A stretch of 38,049 bases of DNA from Gordonia otitidis NBRC 100426 (GTDB lineage: Bacteria > Actinomycetota > Actinomycetes > Mycobacteriales > Mycobacteriaceae), in the NCBI RefSeq assembly GCF_000248075.1, contig NZ_BAFB01000023.1:1-38049 (forward strand), written 5' to 3'. Position numbers and translations under genes: made by a program. Each line of letters starts with the position of its first letter. The stretch's first letter is position 1. Below are positions 1 through 8,158 of this stretch, piece by piece. The notes beneath the pieces were generated by a model. That model worked only from the letters and a program-made list of their open reading frames with translations. It was not told the origin of the DNA and searched no databases.

Positions 1-246
1 CCGTTCGCCACCTATACCGACGGGGGTGTGAAGATCCGCGAACGGTGGAAGCCGTCGCTGAACCGGTCCGCGGTACTCGTGAACAAGATCGCGCCACCGC
101 TCGGCAGCATCGCCGACACGCTGCTGCCGACGGCACGGCAATCGGGCTCGGTACTGTCCCAGATCGACTTCGCGACCCTCCTGCAGCAGGCGATGACAGT
201 TCTCCCCGGCGACAGCGTCGCGCTCAACCTGGGACCGCCCAGATGA
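1..246 (+). CDS. MCE family protein, C-terminal end (5' truncated)
   Basis: The reading frame is open from the first base of the window and stops at 246, so only the last 81 residues are present and the start lies outside. The visible part reads as the disordered, Pro/Leu-rich tail found after the MlaD/MCE domain of Mce proteins; no catalytic motif is expected. Mce proteins form the periplasmic tube of an ABC-type lipid importer in mycolic-acid bacteria. The call rests mostly on context: a Mce-associated membrane protein follows about 100 bases downstream in the same direction, the usual order at the end of an mce operon (mceF then mas genes). The MCE domain itself is not visible, so the identity is likely but not proven. 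Confidence 0.55.
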   Translation, partial: PFATYTDGGVKIRERWKPSLNRSAVLVNKIAPPLGSIADTLLPTARQSGSVLSQIDFATLLQQAMTVLPGDSVALNLGPPR

Positions 247-290
247 CGCTCGTGACAGCCAGCGCATGACATCCACACCAACCGGACACA

Positions 291-330
291 ACAAGCCACT
301 GAACACCACAAGCCACTGAACACCACAAGC
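291..330 (+). repeat. 17-bp tandem repeat, 2.4 copies, before the Mce-associated gene
   Basis: The unit ACAAGCCACTGAACACC occurs at 291-307 and 308-324, followed by the first six bases at 325-330. It ends just before the ribosome binding site (GAGGAG at 334-339) of the gene starting at 347. It fills much of the spacer between the mce gene and the Mce-associated gene. It may be simple slippage or a translation-leader element; nothing in the sequence decides. Confidence 0.85.
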
Positions 331-346
331 AATGAGGAGTCAGCCC

Positions 347-1400
347 ATGACAACTGATGCACACGTCGATGACTCGCCCGATACCACCACCGACGTATCG
401 GCGACCACGGTCGACGGCGCAACGACGTCGAGCACCGGGGCGACTGTCACCGACGCCGGAACCGCCGGCGACCCGGAGATCGGGACCGGCGCACAATACG
501 AGACCGGCGCAGAACCCGACGGCAGCCCTGAAACCGTCGGCGACACGGAAACGGCGGACGCACCGAAGAAGGTCAAGAAGAAGAGCGGTGCGGCGAAGAA
601 GCAGAAGGCCAAGTCGGGTTCCGGGAAGTCGGGCGGCGAGAAGTCGGGCTCTGCGAAGTCGGGCGGCAAGTCGAGCGTCGTCGAGAAGCCCTCTGCGCGA
701 GCGCAGGTCGTCGAGTACCTCAACCCGCGTCGGCATCCCGCCGTCACTGTACTCAGTGCGGTTTGTGTCGCGGCCTTGATCGCGGTCGCGGTACTCGCGA
801 CGTTGCTCGCGCAGCGGTCGACGGACCTGACTGCCGAGCGCAGGCTCACCGCCGACAAGCAGACCGCGGAGACGGTGGCGGGCAACTACGCCGTCGGCGC
901 AGCGACGTTCGACTTCAACGACCTCAAGCCCTGGTCGGCCGCGTTGAAGAAGGGTACTGCTGCAGAACTCAATTCGCGGTTCGACGTCGCGGTGAACACT
1001 CTCACCCCCACTGATCCAAGAAGTCCAATGGGTGCAGACGGCAAAGCTGATTGCGGCGAAAACCGTGGATATCCGGGCAGATCGACAGTTCGTCGTGCAG
1101 GTCTTCGTGTCGACGCACATGACCAGCACCCAGAACCCCAAGGGACTCAACACCGTGACTCCCTACACCATCACTCTCGACCGGGACAGCAACTGGCTCA
1201 TCACAGATGTCGCGGGTATCGCGGGTGCCGCGCAGGACGGGTCGTCGGGCAACGGCACACCCAACCTCACGCCGAATGACGGCGGCAGTGGAGCCGCGCA
1301 GACCGGCGCGGGCGAGGGCGCCGCGGGCAGCGGGGGCGTGCAGCCCAACGGCGGGCAGAGCAGCGGCGGGGGAGGGGCTCCCGCGCAGCCGACGCCGTGA
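347..1400 (+). pseudogene. Mce-associated membrane protein, broken by a +1 frameshift in a C5 run
   Basis: ATG 347 is chosen because GAGGAG at 334-339 precedes it at good spacing. The N-terminal ~115 residues are acidic then Lys/Ser/Gly-rich and disordered. One membrane helix follows (about residues 128-150), then the extracytoplasmic domain typical of Mce-associated (Mas) proteins, and a Gly/Pro-rich tail. The frame changes at about 1005-1009: upstream sequence reads to NTLTP in frame 2, while the natural continuation LIQEVQWVQTAKLIAA lies one base out and runs to the stop at 1400. Removing one C from the CCCCC run restores a continuous 350-residue protein. The break is either a real mutation or a homopolymer sequencing error. 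Mas proteins are thought to help assemble Mce transporters. The next gene overlaps the stop by four bases, so loss here could reduce its translation. Confidence 0.8.
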
Positions 1401-1930
1401 ACCACGCCGATCGCCCCACAACGTTGTGGTCGGCCGCTCTGCTGGCCGCGTCGGCTGCGGCGGGCGTGAGCGTGCTGGCGACGTGGGTGCGTGCGCAGGG
1501 GTCGGTCATCCCTGCGTCGACCGATCTGACTCAGCAGACAGTGAACCGCGCCGGGGCGCCGGAGGAATTGGCGGCCAGGGGAGTCGCAGGTGTCGCGGGA
1601 GCCGTCGTGTTGGTCGTGGCCTGTCTCCTTGCGGCGGTGGCGTTGTGGTCGGTGAGCCCCACGTATCGGCGTGGGCGCGCGGGCTACTCGGTGATCGGCA
1701 TCTGCGCAATCGGCATCGCGGCGGTGCTGTGGTTCCGCCTGGATCCCGACCAGCAACTCGCCACTCTCGGCGGGGCCGTCGACGTGCGTTCCGACAGTGT
1801 GGAGGTTGCCGTGTGGCCGTGGGTCACGCTGTGCTGCTTGTCGATCGCGTGCATCGTCGGGGTGATGTTGGTGCCGCGCGCTGCGTCGTCGGCGATGACA
1901 TCGGACGAAGCGGCTCTCGTCGGGCGGTGA
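1397..1930 (+). CDS. Membrane protein of unknown function in the mce operon tail
   Basis: The GTG start at 1397 overlaps the TGA of the preceding Mce-associated gene (GTGA), which suggests translational coupling and membership of the same operon. The 177-residue product has about four hydrophobic segments (roughly residues 10-30, 62-86, 98-116 and 135-160) with a polar loop after the first. I do not recognise a family. Its position makes a role with the Mce system possible, but there is no motif to support a function. It converges on the DUF5134 gene with a 13-bp gap. Confidence 0.7.
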   Translation: MNHADRPTTLWSAALLAASAAAGVSVLATWVRAQGSVIPASTDLTQQTVNRAGAPEELAARGVAGVAGAVVLVVACLLAAVALWSVSPTYRRGRAGYSVIGICAIGIAAVLWFRLDPDQQLATLGGAVDVRSDSVEVAVWPWVTLCCLSIACIVGVMLVPRAASSAMTSDEAALVGR

Positions 1931-1943
1931 CGACGGTTGGGCG

Positions 1944-2693
1944 TCAGAGCATCGCACCGAACATGATCGCCATACCGGCGGCCATACAGATCTGCGAGAT
2001 GTCGCCTGCGAACGCCAGCAGATCCGACGGGGTGCCCGCCCGTCGTCGACGATCGAAGTACCGATACAGCCATACGACGGCGGCGACGGCGAAACCGATC
2101 GTCAGAATCGCGTTGATCGGGGTGACATAGCCCGGTTGCGTCGAGTGGCCCATGTCCATCCCGGGCATGTCCATGCCGCCCGAACCGCCGTGGTCGTGGG
2201 CGAGCACGAGTGGGCCGAGTGCCGAGGTGTATTCGACACTCCCCGATGCCATCGCCGAGTCGCTGCCGGGCAACAGACTGCCGTTCATCACCGCGTACAT
2301 CCACGCCATCGCACCCATCATCGCCGCGTGATAGACCGCGACCGAGCGCCCGAACACGGAATCGGTGGCGGGCACGCAACCGCAGTGCGCGCCACAGGTA
2401 CACACGTCGCCGCATCCGCACTCCGCATCGGCGAGAACCGAACTCGGAAAAGCGAGGGTCGCGAGGAACCACACGGCCGCGACGATGAAGAAGATCATCG
2501 GGCCGGTCGTCGGCCAGCTCATCGAGAACGGCCACGCCATCACGATCATCGCGAGGGCCATGATCAGGTGCAGTACGTGGCCGACGTATGCCGGCCAGTG
2601 CAGTCGCTGGCGCACCATCGCGTACACGGTCAGCGCGGCTGCGATCGCGAAGAGGACGGTGACAACCCACCGCAGTGCGAGGTTGTCGATCAT
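1944..2693 (-). CDS. DUF5134 membrane protein with Cys-rich and Met/His-rich segments
   Basis: This 249-residue membrane protein has about six hydrophobic helices and matches the DUF5134 type found in actinobacteria. Two soluble segments look metal binding. Residues 92-106 hold six cysteines in a C-G-C/C-T-C/C-G-C pattern with an intervening His. Residues 166-183 contain HDH, then MDM repeats and a GH. Further Met, His and Trp residues lie within the helices. The ATG at 2693 overlaps the stop of the PepSY gene (ATGA), so the two are translationally coupled. The His/Met/Cys composition suggests copper handling, an inference from composition; no transport or oxidase signature is present. Confidence 0.75.
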   Translation of the reverse strand: MIDNLALRWVVTVLFAIAAALTVYAMVRQRLHWPAYVGHVLHLIMALAMIVMAWPFSMSWPTTGPMIFFIVAAVWFLATLAFPSSVLADAECGCGDVCTCGAHCGCVPATDSVFGRSVAVYHAAMMGAMAWMYAVMNGSLLPGSDSAMASGSVEYTSALGPLVLAHDHGGSGGMDMPGMDMGHSTQPGYVTPINAILTIGFAVAAVVWLYRYFDRRRRAGTPSDLLAFAGDISQICMAAGMAIMFGAML

Positions 2694-4348
2694 CGGCTGG
2701 ACTCCAGATCGGTTGCCGCGGAGCCGGTGACGTCATCGGCGACCAGCTCGCGCTGTGCGTCTTCGGTCGCGACGTGGCCATGACCACCTCCGCCCGAGCC
2801 CCGACGCGTCGAGACGATGCCCCACACGCCGTCGACGATCACGAACAGCGCCAGCGGGATTCCGAACCACGGCGCGAACCAGCCGAGTACCGCGACGACG
2901 ACCACCAGGGCGACAGCCTCACCGGGATGCAGTGAACTCAATGATCCCCGACCGGGCGCCTTGGGCAGGCCGCCCTTCGTGGGGCGTCGTCGCCACCACA
3001 TCAGATAGCCGCGCACGATCACGCTGATGAGTCCGATGCCGAGCAGCGCCAGGATGATCTGGTTGACGATCCCGTAGAGACCCATGTGCGCGCTGATAGC
3101 CCAGTCGGTCATCTTCGCCATCAGTGGCCACTGCGCGAAATCGACGCGGTCGGTGACCGAGAAGGTGTTCGGGTCCACGGCGATCGCGTCGTAGCGAGTG
3201 GGGAAGCCGCGGTTGTTCTCGTTCACCGACCACGCCGTACCCGCCTCCGACGGCGGGGTGATGATCATCGGCGCACGCATGCCCGCGTTCTGGGCGGTGC
3301 GCTCGACCGCGGTGAAGTCCGATATCGGGATCTCCGGCGGCGCGGCGTCGGTGCCGCCGCCGTGACCGGAATGTCCCGCGTGCCCCGAGGTGTCGGAGTG
3401 CAGAGCGGTGGAAACACCCGGCGTGGTCCACGACATTTCGGTGCGTAGGTTGCCGATACTCTCGCCCGCGTACCGCGACCAGCTCAGGCCCGACGCCGAG
3501 AGCGCCACCAACCCGATGATGATCCAGGTACCGACGGCGCCGTGCCAGGTCAGCGTGCGGCGTCGTTTCGGGGCGTCGCGGTCGGGGACCAGCAGTCGAT
3601 CGAGCTTGCGGGTCCGTCGGCGATGTCCGATCCACAGGACGAGGCCACCGAGCGCGGTGACCCACAGCCAGCTCGCCGCGATCTCGCTGTAGTTGCGGCC
3701 GACGACGCCGAGATGCAGGTTGCGGTGCAGGTCGTCGAACCACGCGCGCACCGGCAGCCACTCGCCGAAGGTCGTCAGCGCTCCGCGAACCTCACCGGTG
3801 TAAGGATCGACGAACACGGTGCGGGTGCGATCCGCAGGGACGTCGTCGACAGCGAGGGTGACGCGCGTTGTCGCGTCCGCGTTGGGTGCGGGCGTCACGG
3901 AGGAGATCATGCCCTCCGGATGTGCCTTGCGCGCGGCGGCGACCTGCTCACCGAGTGGCAGCCGCGCGGAGCCGACATGGTCGACGGTCAGTTCGTGGCT
4001 GTAGACGGCGCGGTCGACCTGTGGGATCAAGGCATAGAGAGTGCCCGTGACCGCTGCGACGAGGAGAAACGGGCCGATCAGGACGCCCGCGTAAAAGTGC
4101 CACCGCAGCAGCAGCGGGCGCCAGCGTTGCGCGGCCGAAGGTGCGCGGAGCCGACCGCTCGCAGTGTCAGCGGGGCGCTCCGTGCCCAGAGGGGAGGAGC
4201 CAACTCGTGCTGCGTCGGTCTCGGCTGGGTCGGTCTCGGGTTGGTCGGTGTCTGCAGGGCCGACGTGTGTTGGGCCGGCGGAATCGGAACTGACCACGGT
4301 TTCGGCACTTCCTTCGTCGGAGCGGGCTGACACCGTCTGACTGAGCAT
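2690..4348 (-). CDS. PepSY-associated transmembrane protein
   Basis: I chose ATG 4348, which gives 552 residues; the frame stays open upstream to 4570, but that part runs through 21-bp repeats and lacks protein-like sequence. After a ~70-residue acidic, disordered N-terminus comes a first helix beginning RWHFYAGVLIGPF. An extracytoplasmic PepSY region follows, then a helix near the FDDLHRNLHLG motif, and three or four more helices. This is the standard PepSY_TM layout. A His/Gly-rich loop near residue 335 and a C-terminal HGH may bind metal. PepSY_TM proteins often sit next to iron or copper uptake genes, and some are membrane-bound reductases. Coupling to the Cys/Met-rich DUF5134 gene points to metal handling (inference). 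Confidence 0.8.
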   Translation of the reverse strand: MLSQTVSARSDEGSAETVVSSDSAGPTHVGPADTDQPETDPAETDAARVGSSPLGTERPADTASGRLRAPSAAQRWRPLLLRWHFYAGVLIGPFLLVAAVTGTLYALIPQVDRAVYSHELTVDHVGSARLPLGEQVAAARKAHPEGMISSVTPAPNADATTRVTLAVDDVPADRTRTVFVDPYTGEVRGALTTFGEWLPVRAWFDDLHRNLHLGVVGRNYSEIAASWLWVTALGGLVLWIGHRRRTRKLDRLLVPDRDAPKRRRTLTWHGAVGTWIIIGLVALSASGLSWSRYAGESIGNLRTEMSWTTPGVSTALHSDTSGHAGHSGHGGGTDAAPPEIPISDFTAVERTAQNAGMRAPMIITPPSEAGTAWSVNENNRGFPTRYDAIAVDPNTFSVTDRVDFAQWPLMAKMTDWAISAHMGLYGIVNQIILALLGIGLISVIVRGYLMWWRRRPTKGGLPKAPGRGSLSSLHPGEAVALVVVVAVLGWFAPWFGIPLALFVIVDGVWGIVSTRRGSGGGGHGHVATEDAQRELVADDVTGSAATDLESSR

Positions 4349-4417
4349 GACGGCACTGTGAGGAGTAGTCGCACACCGACCACCCCCGGTTCCCGCCGCC
4401 CGTGGGTGACCTGGGTC

Positions 4418-4473
4418 ACCGTCGACTGTGCGCTCCTGACCGTCGACTGTGCGCTCCTGACCGTCGACCGTGC
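4418..4473. repeat. 21-bp tandem repeat in the pepSY/davB divergent region
   Basis: Two perfect 21-bp copies lie at 4418-4438 and 4439-4459, each beginning ACCGTCGACTGTGCG. A third, degenerate copy begins at 4460, and a related GTCGACTGTGCG appears near 4484-4495. They lie between the start of the PepSY gene (minus) and davB (plus). The 21-bp period keeps minus-strand frames open and so creates a false N-terminal extension of the PepSY frame. The period is the same as in the arrays at 8159-8455 and 9419-9649, but the core differs. Confidence 0.85.
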
Positions 4474-4547
4474 CCTTCGAGTCGTCGACTGTGCGTGCAC
4501 TCGGCCGTGACCCCCCGCGCCGGCGCGCGAGCCCATAGGGTTGACGG

Positions 4548-6209
4548 GTGCAGCCCGACGCACCCGTCACGATCTTCGGCCCCGACTTCCCCTTCGCCTA
4601 CGACGACTGGGTCGCCCATCCGGCCGGTCTCGGCACCGTGCCCGACGACGCGCTCGGACAAGAGGTCGCTGTCATCGGCGCGGGCATGGCAGGGATGGTT
4701 GCCGCGTACGAGTTGATGCGGGTCGGTCTGCGGCCGGTCGTGTACGAGCCCGACCGCATCGGCGGACGGCTGCGCTCCGAGCAATTCGTGCCGGGTGAGC
4801 CCGAGGTCGCAGAACTCGGCGGCATGCGGTTCCCCGTGTCGTCGAGCGCGTTCTTCCACTACGTCGATGCACTCGGTTTGCGTTCGCGCCCGTTTCCCAA
4901 TCCGCTGACCGAGGCCGCGGGCAGCACCGTCATCGATCTCGGTGGCGAGACGTTCTACGCCAGGACGCTCGACGACCTGCCGCCGATCTACCGCGAGATC
5001 TCCGACGCCTGGGATTCCGCCCTCGAACGTATCGCGGGATTCTCCGCGCTGCAGAAGGCGATCCGCGTCCGCGATACCGCCACGCTCAAGTCGATGTGGA
5101 ACGAGCTCGTCCGCGAGTGGGACGACCGCAGCTTCTACGACTTCCTCGCGACGTCGAAGGAGTTCGGTAACGCGACCTTTCGGCATCGAGAGTTGTTCGG
5201 GCAGGTCGGATTCGGCACCGGCGGTTGGGATTCGGACTTCGGCAACTCGATGCTCGAGATCCTGCGCGTCGTCGTGACGAACTGTGACACCGACCAGAGA
5301 TTGATTGTCGGTGGGGCAGAACAGGTCCCGCGTCGCCTGTGGTCGTCGACTCCGCACCGCATCGCGCACTGGCCGGTCGGGACCAGCCTGTCGACGCTGC
5401 ACAGCGGTGCACCGCGCGCGGGCGTGGCCGCGATCCGCCGGCTCGGACCCGATCGTATCGAGGTCACCGACCGTTGGGGAGACTCGCGGGTGTTCTCCGC
5501 AGTCGTCGCCACGTGCCAGGCGTGGCTGCTCTCGACGGAGATCGAATGCGACGAATCGCTGTTCAGCCAGGATCTCTGGATGGCGCTCGACCGCACCCGC
5601 TACATGCAGTCGTCGAAGACGTTCGTCATGGTCGATCGTCCCTTCTGGACCGACACCGATCCGACGACGGGCCACGACGTCATGAGCATGACCCTCACCG
5701 ATCGCCTCACGCGTGGTACCTATCTGTTCGACAACGGACCCGATCGTCCAGGAGTCATCTGCCTCTCCTACACGTGGATGAGTGACGCGCTGAAGGTTCT
5801 GCCGCACCCCGTCGACCGGCGCGTCGAGCTCTCGTTGGCCGCACTCAAGAAGATCTACCCGGACCTCGACATCGCGTCGCACATCGTCGGCCGACCGATC
5901 ACGGTTTCCTGGGAGGACGACCCCAACTTCCTCGGCGCGTTCAAGGGGGCGCTGCCCGGGCACTATCGCTACAACACCCGGGTGTACAACCACTTTCACG
6001 GTCAGGAGCGTCTGCCCGACGCCGAGCGTGGCATCTTCATCGCGGGCGACGACGTGTCGTCCACGCCGGCCTGGGTCGAGGGCGCTGTACAGACCGGCCT
6101 CAACGCCGTGTGGGGCGTGATCGCACACTTCGGCGGTGCGTCGAATCCCGAGAACCCGGGTCCCGGAGACGTGTTCGATGATCTCGGTCCGATCGACATC
6201 GGACCATGA
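4548..6209 (+). CDS. davB: L-lysine 2-monooxygenase (DavB-like flavin amine oxidase)
   Basis: This 553-residue flavoenzyme starts at GTG 4548. It has the FAD-binding GAGMAG motif at residues 44-49, an ELGGMRFP motif shortly after, and a C-terminal GIFIAGDDVSSTPAWVEGA segment that closes the FAD site. The opening TIFGPDFPFAYDDW and the internal ALDRTRYMQSSKTFVMVDRPFW closely match, from memory, Pseudomonas putida DavB rather than plant-pathogen tryptophan monooxygenase. DavB converts L-lysine and O2 to 5-aminovaleramide, CO2 and water. davA follows after 28 bp with its own strong ribosome binding site, giving the two-step pathway to 5-aminovalerate. The later steps (DavT/DavD type) are not in the window. 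Substrate is inferred from similarity; another basic or aromatic amino acid is possible. Confidence 0.85.
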   Translation: MQPDAPVTIFGPDFPFAYDDWVAHPAGLGTVPDDALGQEVAVIGAGMAGMVAAYELMRVGLRPVVYEPDRIGGRLRSEQFVPGEPEVAELGGMRFPVSSSAFFHYVDALGLRSRPFPNPLTEAAGSTVIDLGGETFYARTLDDLPPIYREISDAWDSALERIAGFSALQKAIRVRDTATLKSMWNELVREWDDRSFYDFLATSKEFGNATFRHRELFGQVGFGTGGWDSDFGNSMLEILRVVVTNCDTDQRLIVGGAEQVPRRLWSSTPHRIAHWPVGTSLSTLHSGAPRAGVAAIRRLGPDRIEVTDRWGDSRVFSAVVATCQAWLLSTEIECDESLFSQDLWMALDRTRYMQSSKTFVMVDRPFWTDTDPTTGHDVMSMTLTDRLTRGTYLFDNGPDRPGVICLSYTWMSDALKVLPHPVDRRVELSLAALKKIYPDLDIASHIVGRPITVSWEDDPNFLGAFKGALPGHYRYNTRVYNHFHGQERLPDAERGIFIAGDDVSSTPAWVEGAVQTGLNAVWGVIAHFGGASNPENPGPGDVFDDLGPIDIGP

Positions 6210-6237
6210 GCGAAGGCGCCGATCAGAGGAGGACTCA

Positions 6238-7035
6238 GTGTCTACGACTCGATTACGAATTGCCCTGTGGCAGTGCGAGTCTGTTCCCGACGATGTCGAG
6301 GGAAATCTCGAACGTCTCGAGGAGACGGTCGTCGACGCCGCAGCGCAGGGCGTCGACCTGGTGATCACCCCGGAGATGTACCTGTCCGGCTACAACCTCG
6401 GGCCGACCGCTGCGCGCCGTCTCGCCGATCCGATCGGGGGTCGACTCGGCGATGCCGTCGGCGACATCGCGCGTCGCGCGCAGGTGGCCATCCTCTACGG
6501 CTGCCCCGAACTCGACGGCGCCAGCGACTACAACACGATTCGGCTGGTCGACGCAAATGGTGTTTCCCTTGCGTCGCACCGGAAGACGCATCTGTTCGGT
6601 GATATCGATCGTGAAGCCGTTGCGCCCGGGCAGTTGCAGGCCCCGGTGATCGCTCTCGGCGGATGGAGCCTCGGGCTGCTCATCTGCTATGAGGTCGAAT
6701 TTCCTGAAATGGTCCGCGATCTCGCAATCCGGGGTGCCGAGGTGATCTGTGTACCGACGGCGAACATGCCCGAATACGACGCGGTGCAAACGGTACTGCT
6801 ACCGGCTCGCGCGCTCGAGAACACCGTGTACGTGACGTATGCGAACTACTGCGGCGTCGAAGGCGATCTCGCGTACGGCGGGCTCAGTGAGGCCGCCGGT
6901 CCAGACGGAAAGGTGCTCGCGCGAGCCGGCGATGAACCCGCGCTGCTCGTCGTCGATGTCGAGCGCGGCGTGCTCGACGACGCTCGCGAACGGTTCACTT
7001 ATCTCGCCGACCGTCGGTCCGATTCGCTGGCGTAA
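6238..7035 (+). CDS. davA: 5-aminovaleramidase (DavA-like nitrilase-superfamily amidase)
   Basis: GTG 6238 is chosen because AGAGGAGGA at 6225-6233 stands just upstream; the frame is open further but lacks a site. The 265-residue product is a nitrilase-superfamily enzyme with the full catalytic triad: Glu46 (TPEMYLSGYN), Lys116 (HRKTHLFGD) and Cys150 (GLLICYEVEFPE). The YANYCG and GPDGKVLA segments match DavA from memory. It would hydrolyse 5-aminovaleramide to 5-aminovalerate and ammonia in the cytoplasm. The 28-bp gap after davB indicates a bicistronic operon. An imperfect hairpin follows at 7049-7077. Substrate assignment relies on the davB neighbour. Confidence 0.85.
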   Translation: MSTTRLRIALWQCESVPDDVEGNLERLEETVVDAAAQGVDLVITPEMYLSGYNLGPTAARRLADPIGGRLGDAVGDIARRAQVAILYGCPELDGASDYNTIRLVDANGVSLASHRKTHLFGDIDREAVAPGQLQAPVIALGGWSLGLLICYEVEFPEMVRDLAIRGAEVICVPTANMPEYDAVQTVLLPARALENTVYVTYANYCGVEGDLAYGGLSEAAGPDGKVLARAGDEPALLVVDVERGVLDDARERFTYLADRRSDSLA

Positions 7036-7048
7036 CCCACCACGTTCG

Positions 7049-7077
7049 GTTGATGTCGCATCCTCGCTGACGTCAAC
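7049..7077 (+). terminator. Hairpin after davA, possible terminator
   Basis: GTTGATGTC at 7049-7057 pairs with GACGTCAAC at 7069-7077 (8 of 9 positions) across an 11-base loop. It lies 13 bp after the davA stop. There is no T-run, which is common for actinobacterial hairpins, so the terminator role is tentative. Confidence 0.4.
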
Positions 7078-7362
7078 AGCACGTTTGTCTCAGTAACGCG
7101 CATTGTTCGGTATCGGCGCTGGTCGGAGGGGTTTCGATGAGACGCTTCGGCGAATGTGTCGATTGTCACGTCGGTGTCTGGACATGACGTAGGTCGTGTT
7201 CTACCTTTACCTACGGGTCAGTAAGCTACCGGCTGGTAGCCACGTTGCCAGGGGTCACTTCCACCATGCAGGTGTCGGCATGAGCATGCGCTCTCATGAG
7301 CGGGGTGACCGCTTTTCGTGCTGATCGTCTTTCCGATCAAGTATCGACGAAAGGGTGGGACC
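7078..7362 (+). promoter_or_regulatory. Leader of the unknown gene at 7363, with three inverted repeats
   Basis: No gene is visible here. Three inverted repeats stand out: CGTAGGT/ACCTACG at 7188-7194 and 7209-7215; a perfect GCTACC-GGCT-GGTAGC hairpin at 7225-7240; and TGATCG-N6-CGATCA at 7322-7339, directly before the ribosome binding site AAAGGGTGGGA. The symmetry suggests operator sites or leader hairpins for the downstream gene. I could not place -10/-35 boxes with confidence. Confidence 0.4.
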
Positions 7363-8157
7363 ATGATCGAGACGACCAGGGGTATCGGGGTGCCCACCCA
7401 TGCGGGACACGTGCGATCGAGGGGTTCGCGCTCGTCCGGGGTCGAGCAGCAGGGCAGGGGTGCACGGCGGCCGCAGCGTGCCCGTGCATTCCTGAGGCCG
7501 ACAGTGCTGATCGAGGCGATCGAGGTCGAAAAGCTGGTTGTCATACCGGGACTCGACGTTCTGCTTGCCGAGCAGCAACGCTTCGGCCTGGTTGACGAGA
7601 CGTCGGCTGCGTTGACGCAGTCCGTCGAACGGCACGAGGTCGCAGTCGACACATTGATCGGTATGTTGATCGACTCGATCGGCGACGACGACAGTGCCGC
7701 AGAACACCTCAACAACGCGCCTGCCGTACTACCGGTTCGTGCGTTGCACAGCATCGTCGACGACTATTGCAGCGGCAGCGACGCCGCAAAGGTCGACATG
7801 GTGCGGTTGGCATTCCTGTTCGTCGCGGTCCACGCGCTGACCGACCCGACGAACTGTGCGACGGCCTCGCGCAATCTCAATCTCGTTCCGCCGCCACTGC
7901 ATCGCGACCGAGCGATCCTCGGCAGGATCATGGCGCACGCACTGCCCACGTTCAGTCCGCGTGACCGCGATCTGTTCGCGGTGTTCGTCAGTAAGGCGAG
8001 TGCGTTCTTCGCCGTTCCCACAACGCATCCCCCGACACCCGACGTCGACGGGGTGACCGACCTTGCGATCCTCCGCTACAATCCGCACGCCCTGCGCACC
8101 AGCTGCGAGCACATCGGACTCGGCCGCGGAGCCGTCCGCGTCGCGGGGCTGGGGTAG
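7363..8157 (+). CDS. Protein of unknown function
   Basis: ATG 7363 is chosen because AAAGGGTGGGA stands just before it; an in-frame GTG at 7318 has no such site. The 264-residue product starts with an Arg/Gly/Gln-rich, probably disordered ~45 residues. A mostly helical, soluble region with regular hydrophobic spacing follows. No signal peptide, membrane helix or catalytic motif was seen, and I do not recognise a family. The stop at 8155-8157 abuts the first partial unit of the 21-bp repeat array. The long leader with three inverted repeats suggests individually regulated expression. Confidence 0.6.
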   Translation: MIETTRGIGVPTHAGHVRSRGSRSSGVEQQGRGARRPQRARAFLRPTVLIEAIEVEKLVVIPGLDVLLAEQQRFGLVDETSAALTQSVERHEVAVDTLIGMLIDSIGDDDSAAEHLNNAPAVLPVRALHSIVDDYCSGSDAAKVDMVRLAFLFVAVHALTDPTNCATASRNLNLVPPPLHRDRAILGRIMAHALPTFSPRDRDLFAVFVSKASAFFAVPTTHPPTPDVDGVTDLAILRYNPHALRTSCEHIGLGRGAVRVAGLG

Positions 8158-8158
8158 C

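Noticed and set aside
224..1153. Minus-strand frame opposite the Mce-associated gene
   Set aside because: It is a shadow of the plus-strand coding sequence, with Arg/Leu runs and no homology-like motifs.
4349..4570. N-terminal extension of the PepSY protein
   Set aside because: The added part reads through 21-bp repeats, overlaps the davB start, and the PepSY domain order is complete without it.
4548..6209. Tryptophan 2-monooxygenase (auxin pathway) for the flavin oxidase
   Set aside because: The start region and several internal blocks match lysine monooxygenase, and the neighbour is a DavA-like nitrilase-superfamily amidase rather than an IaaH-type amidase.
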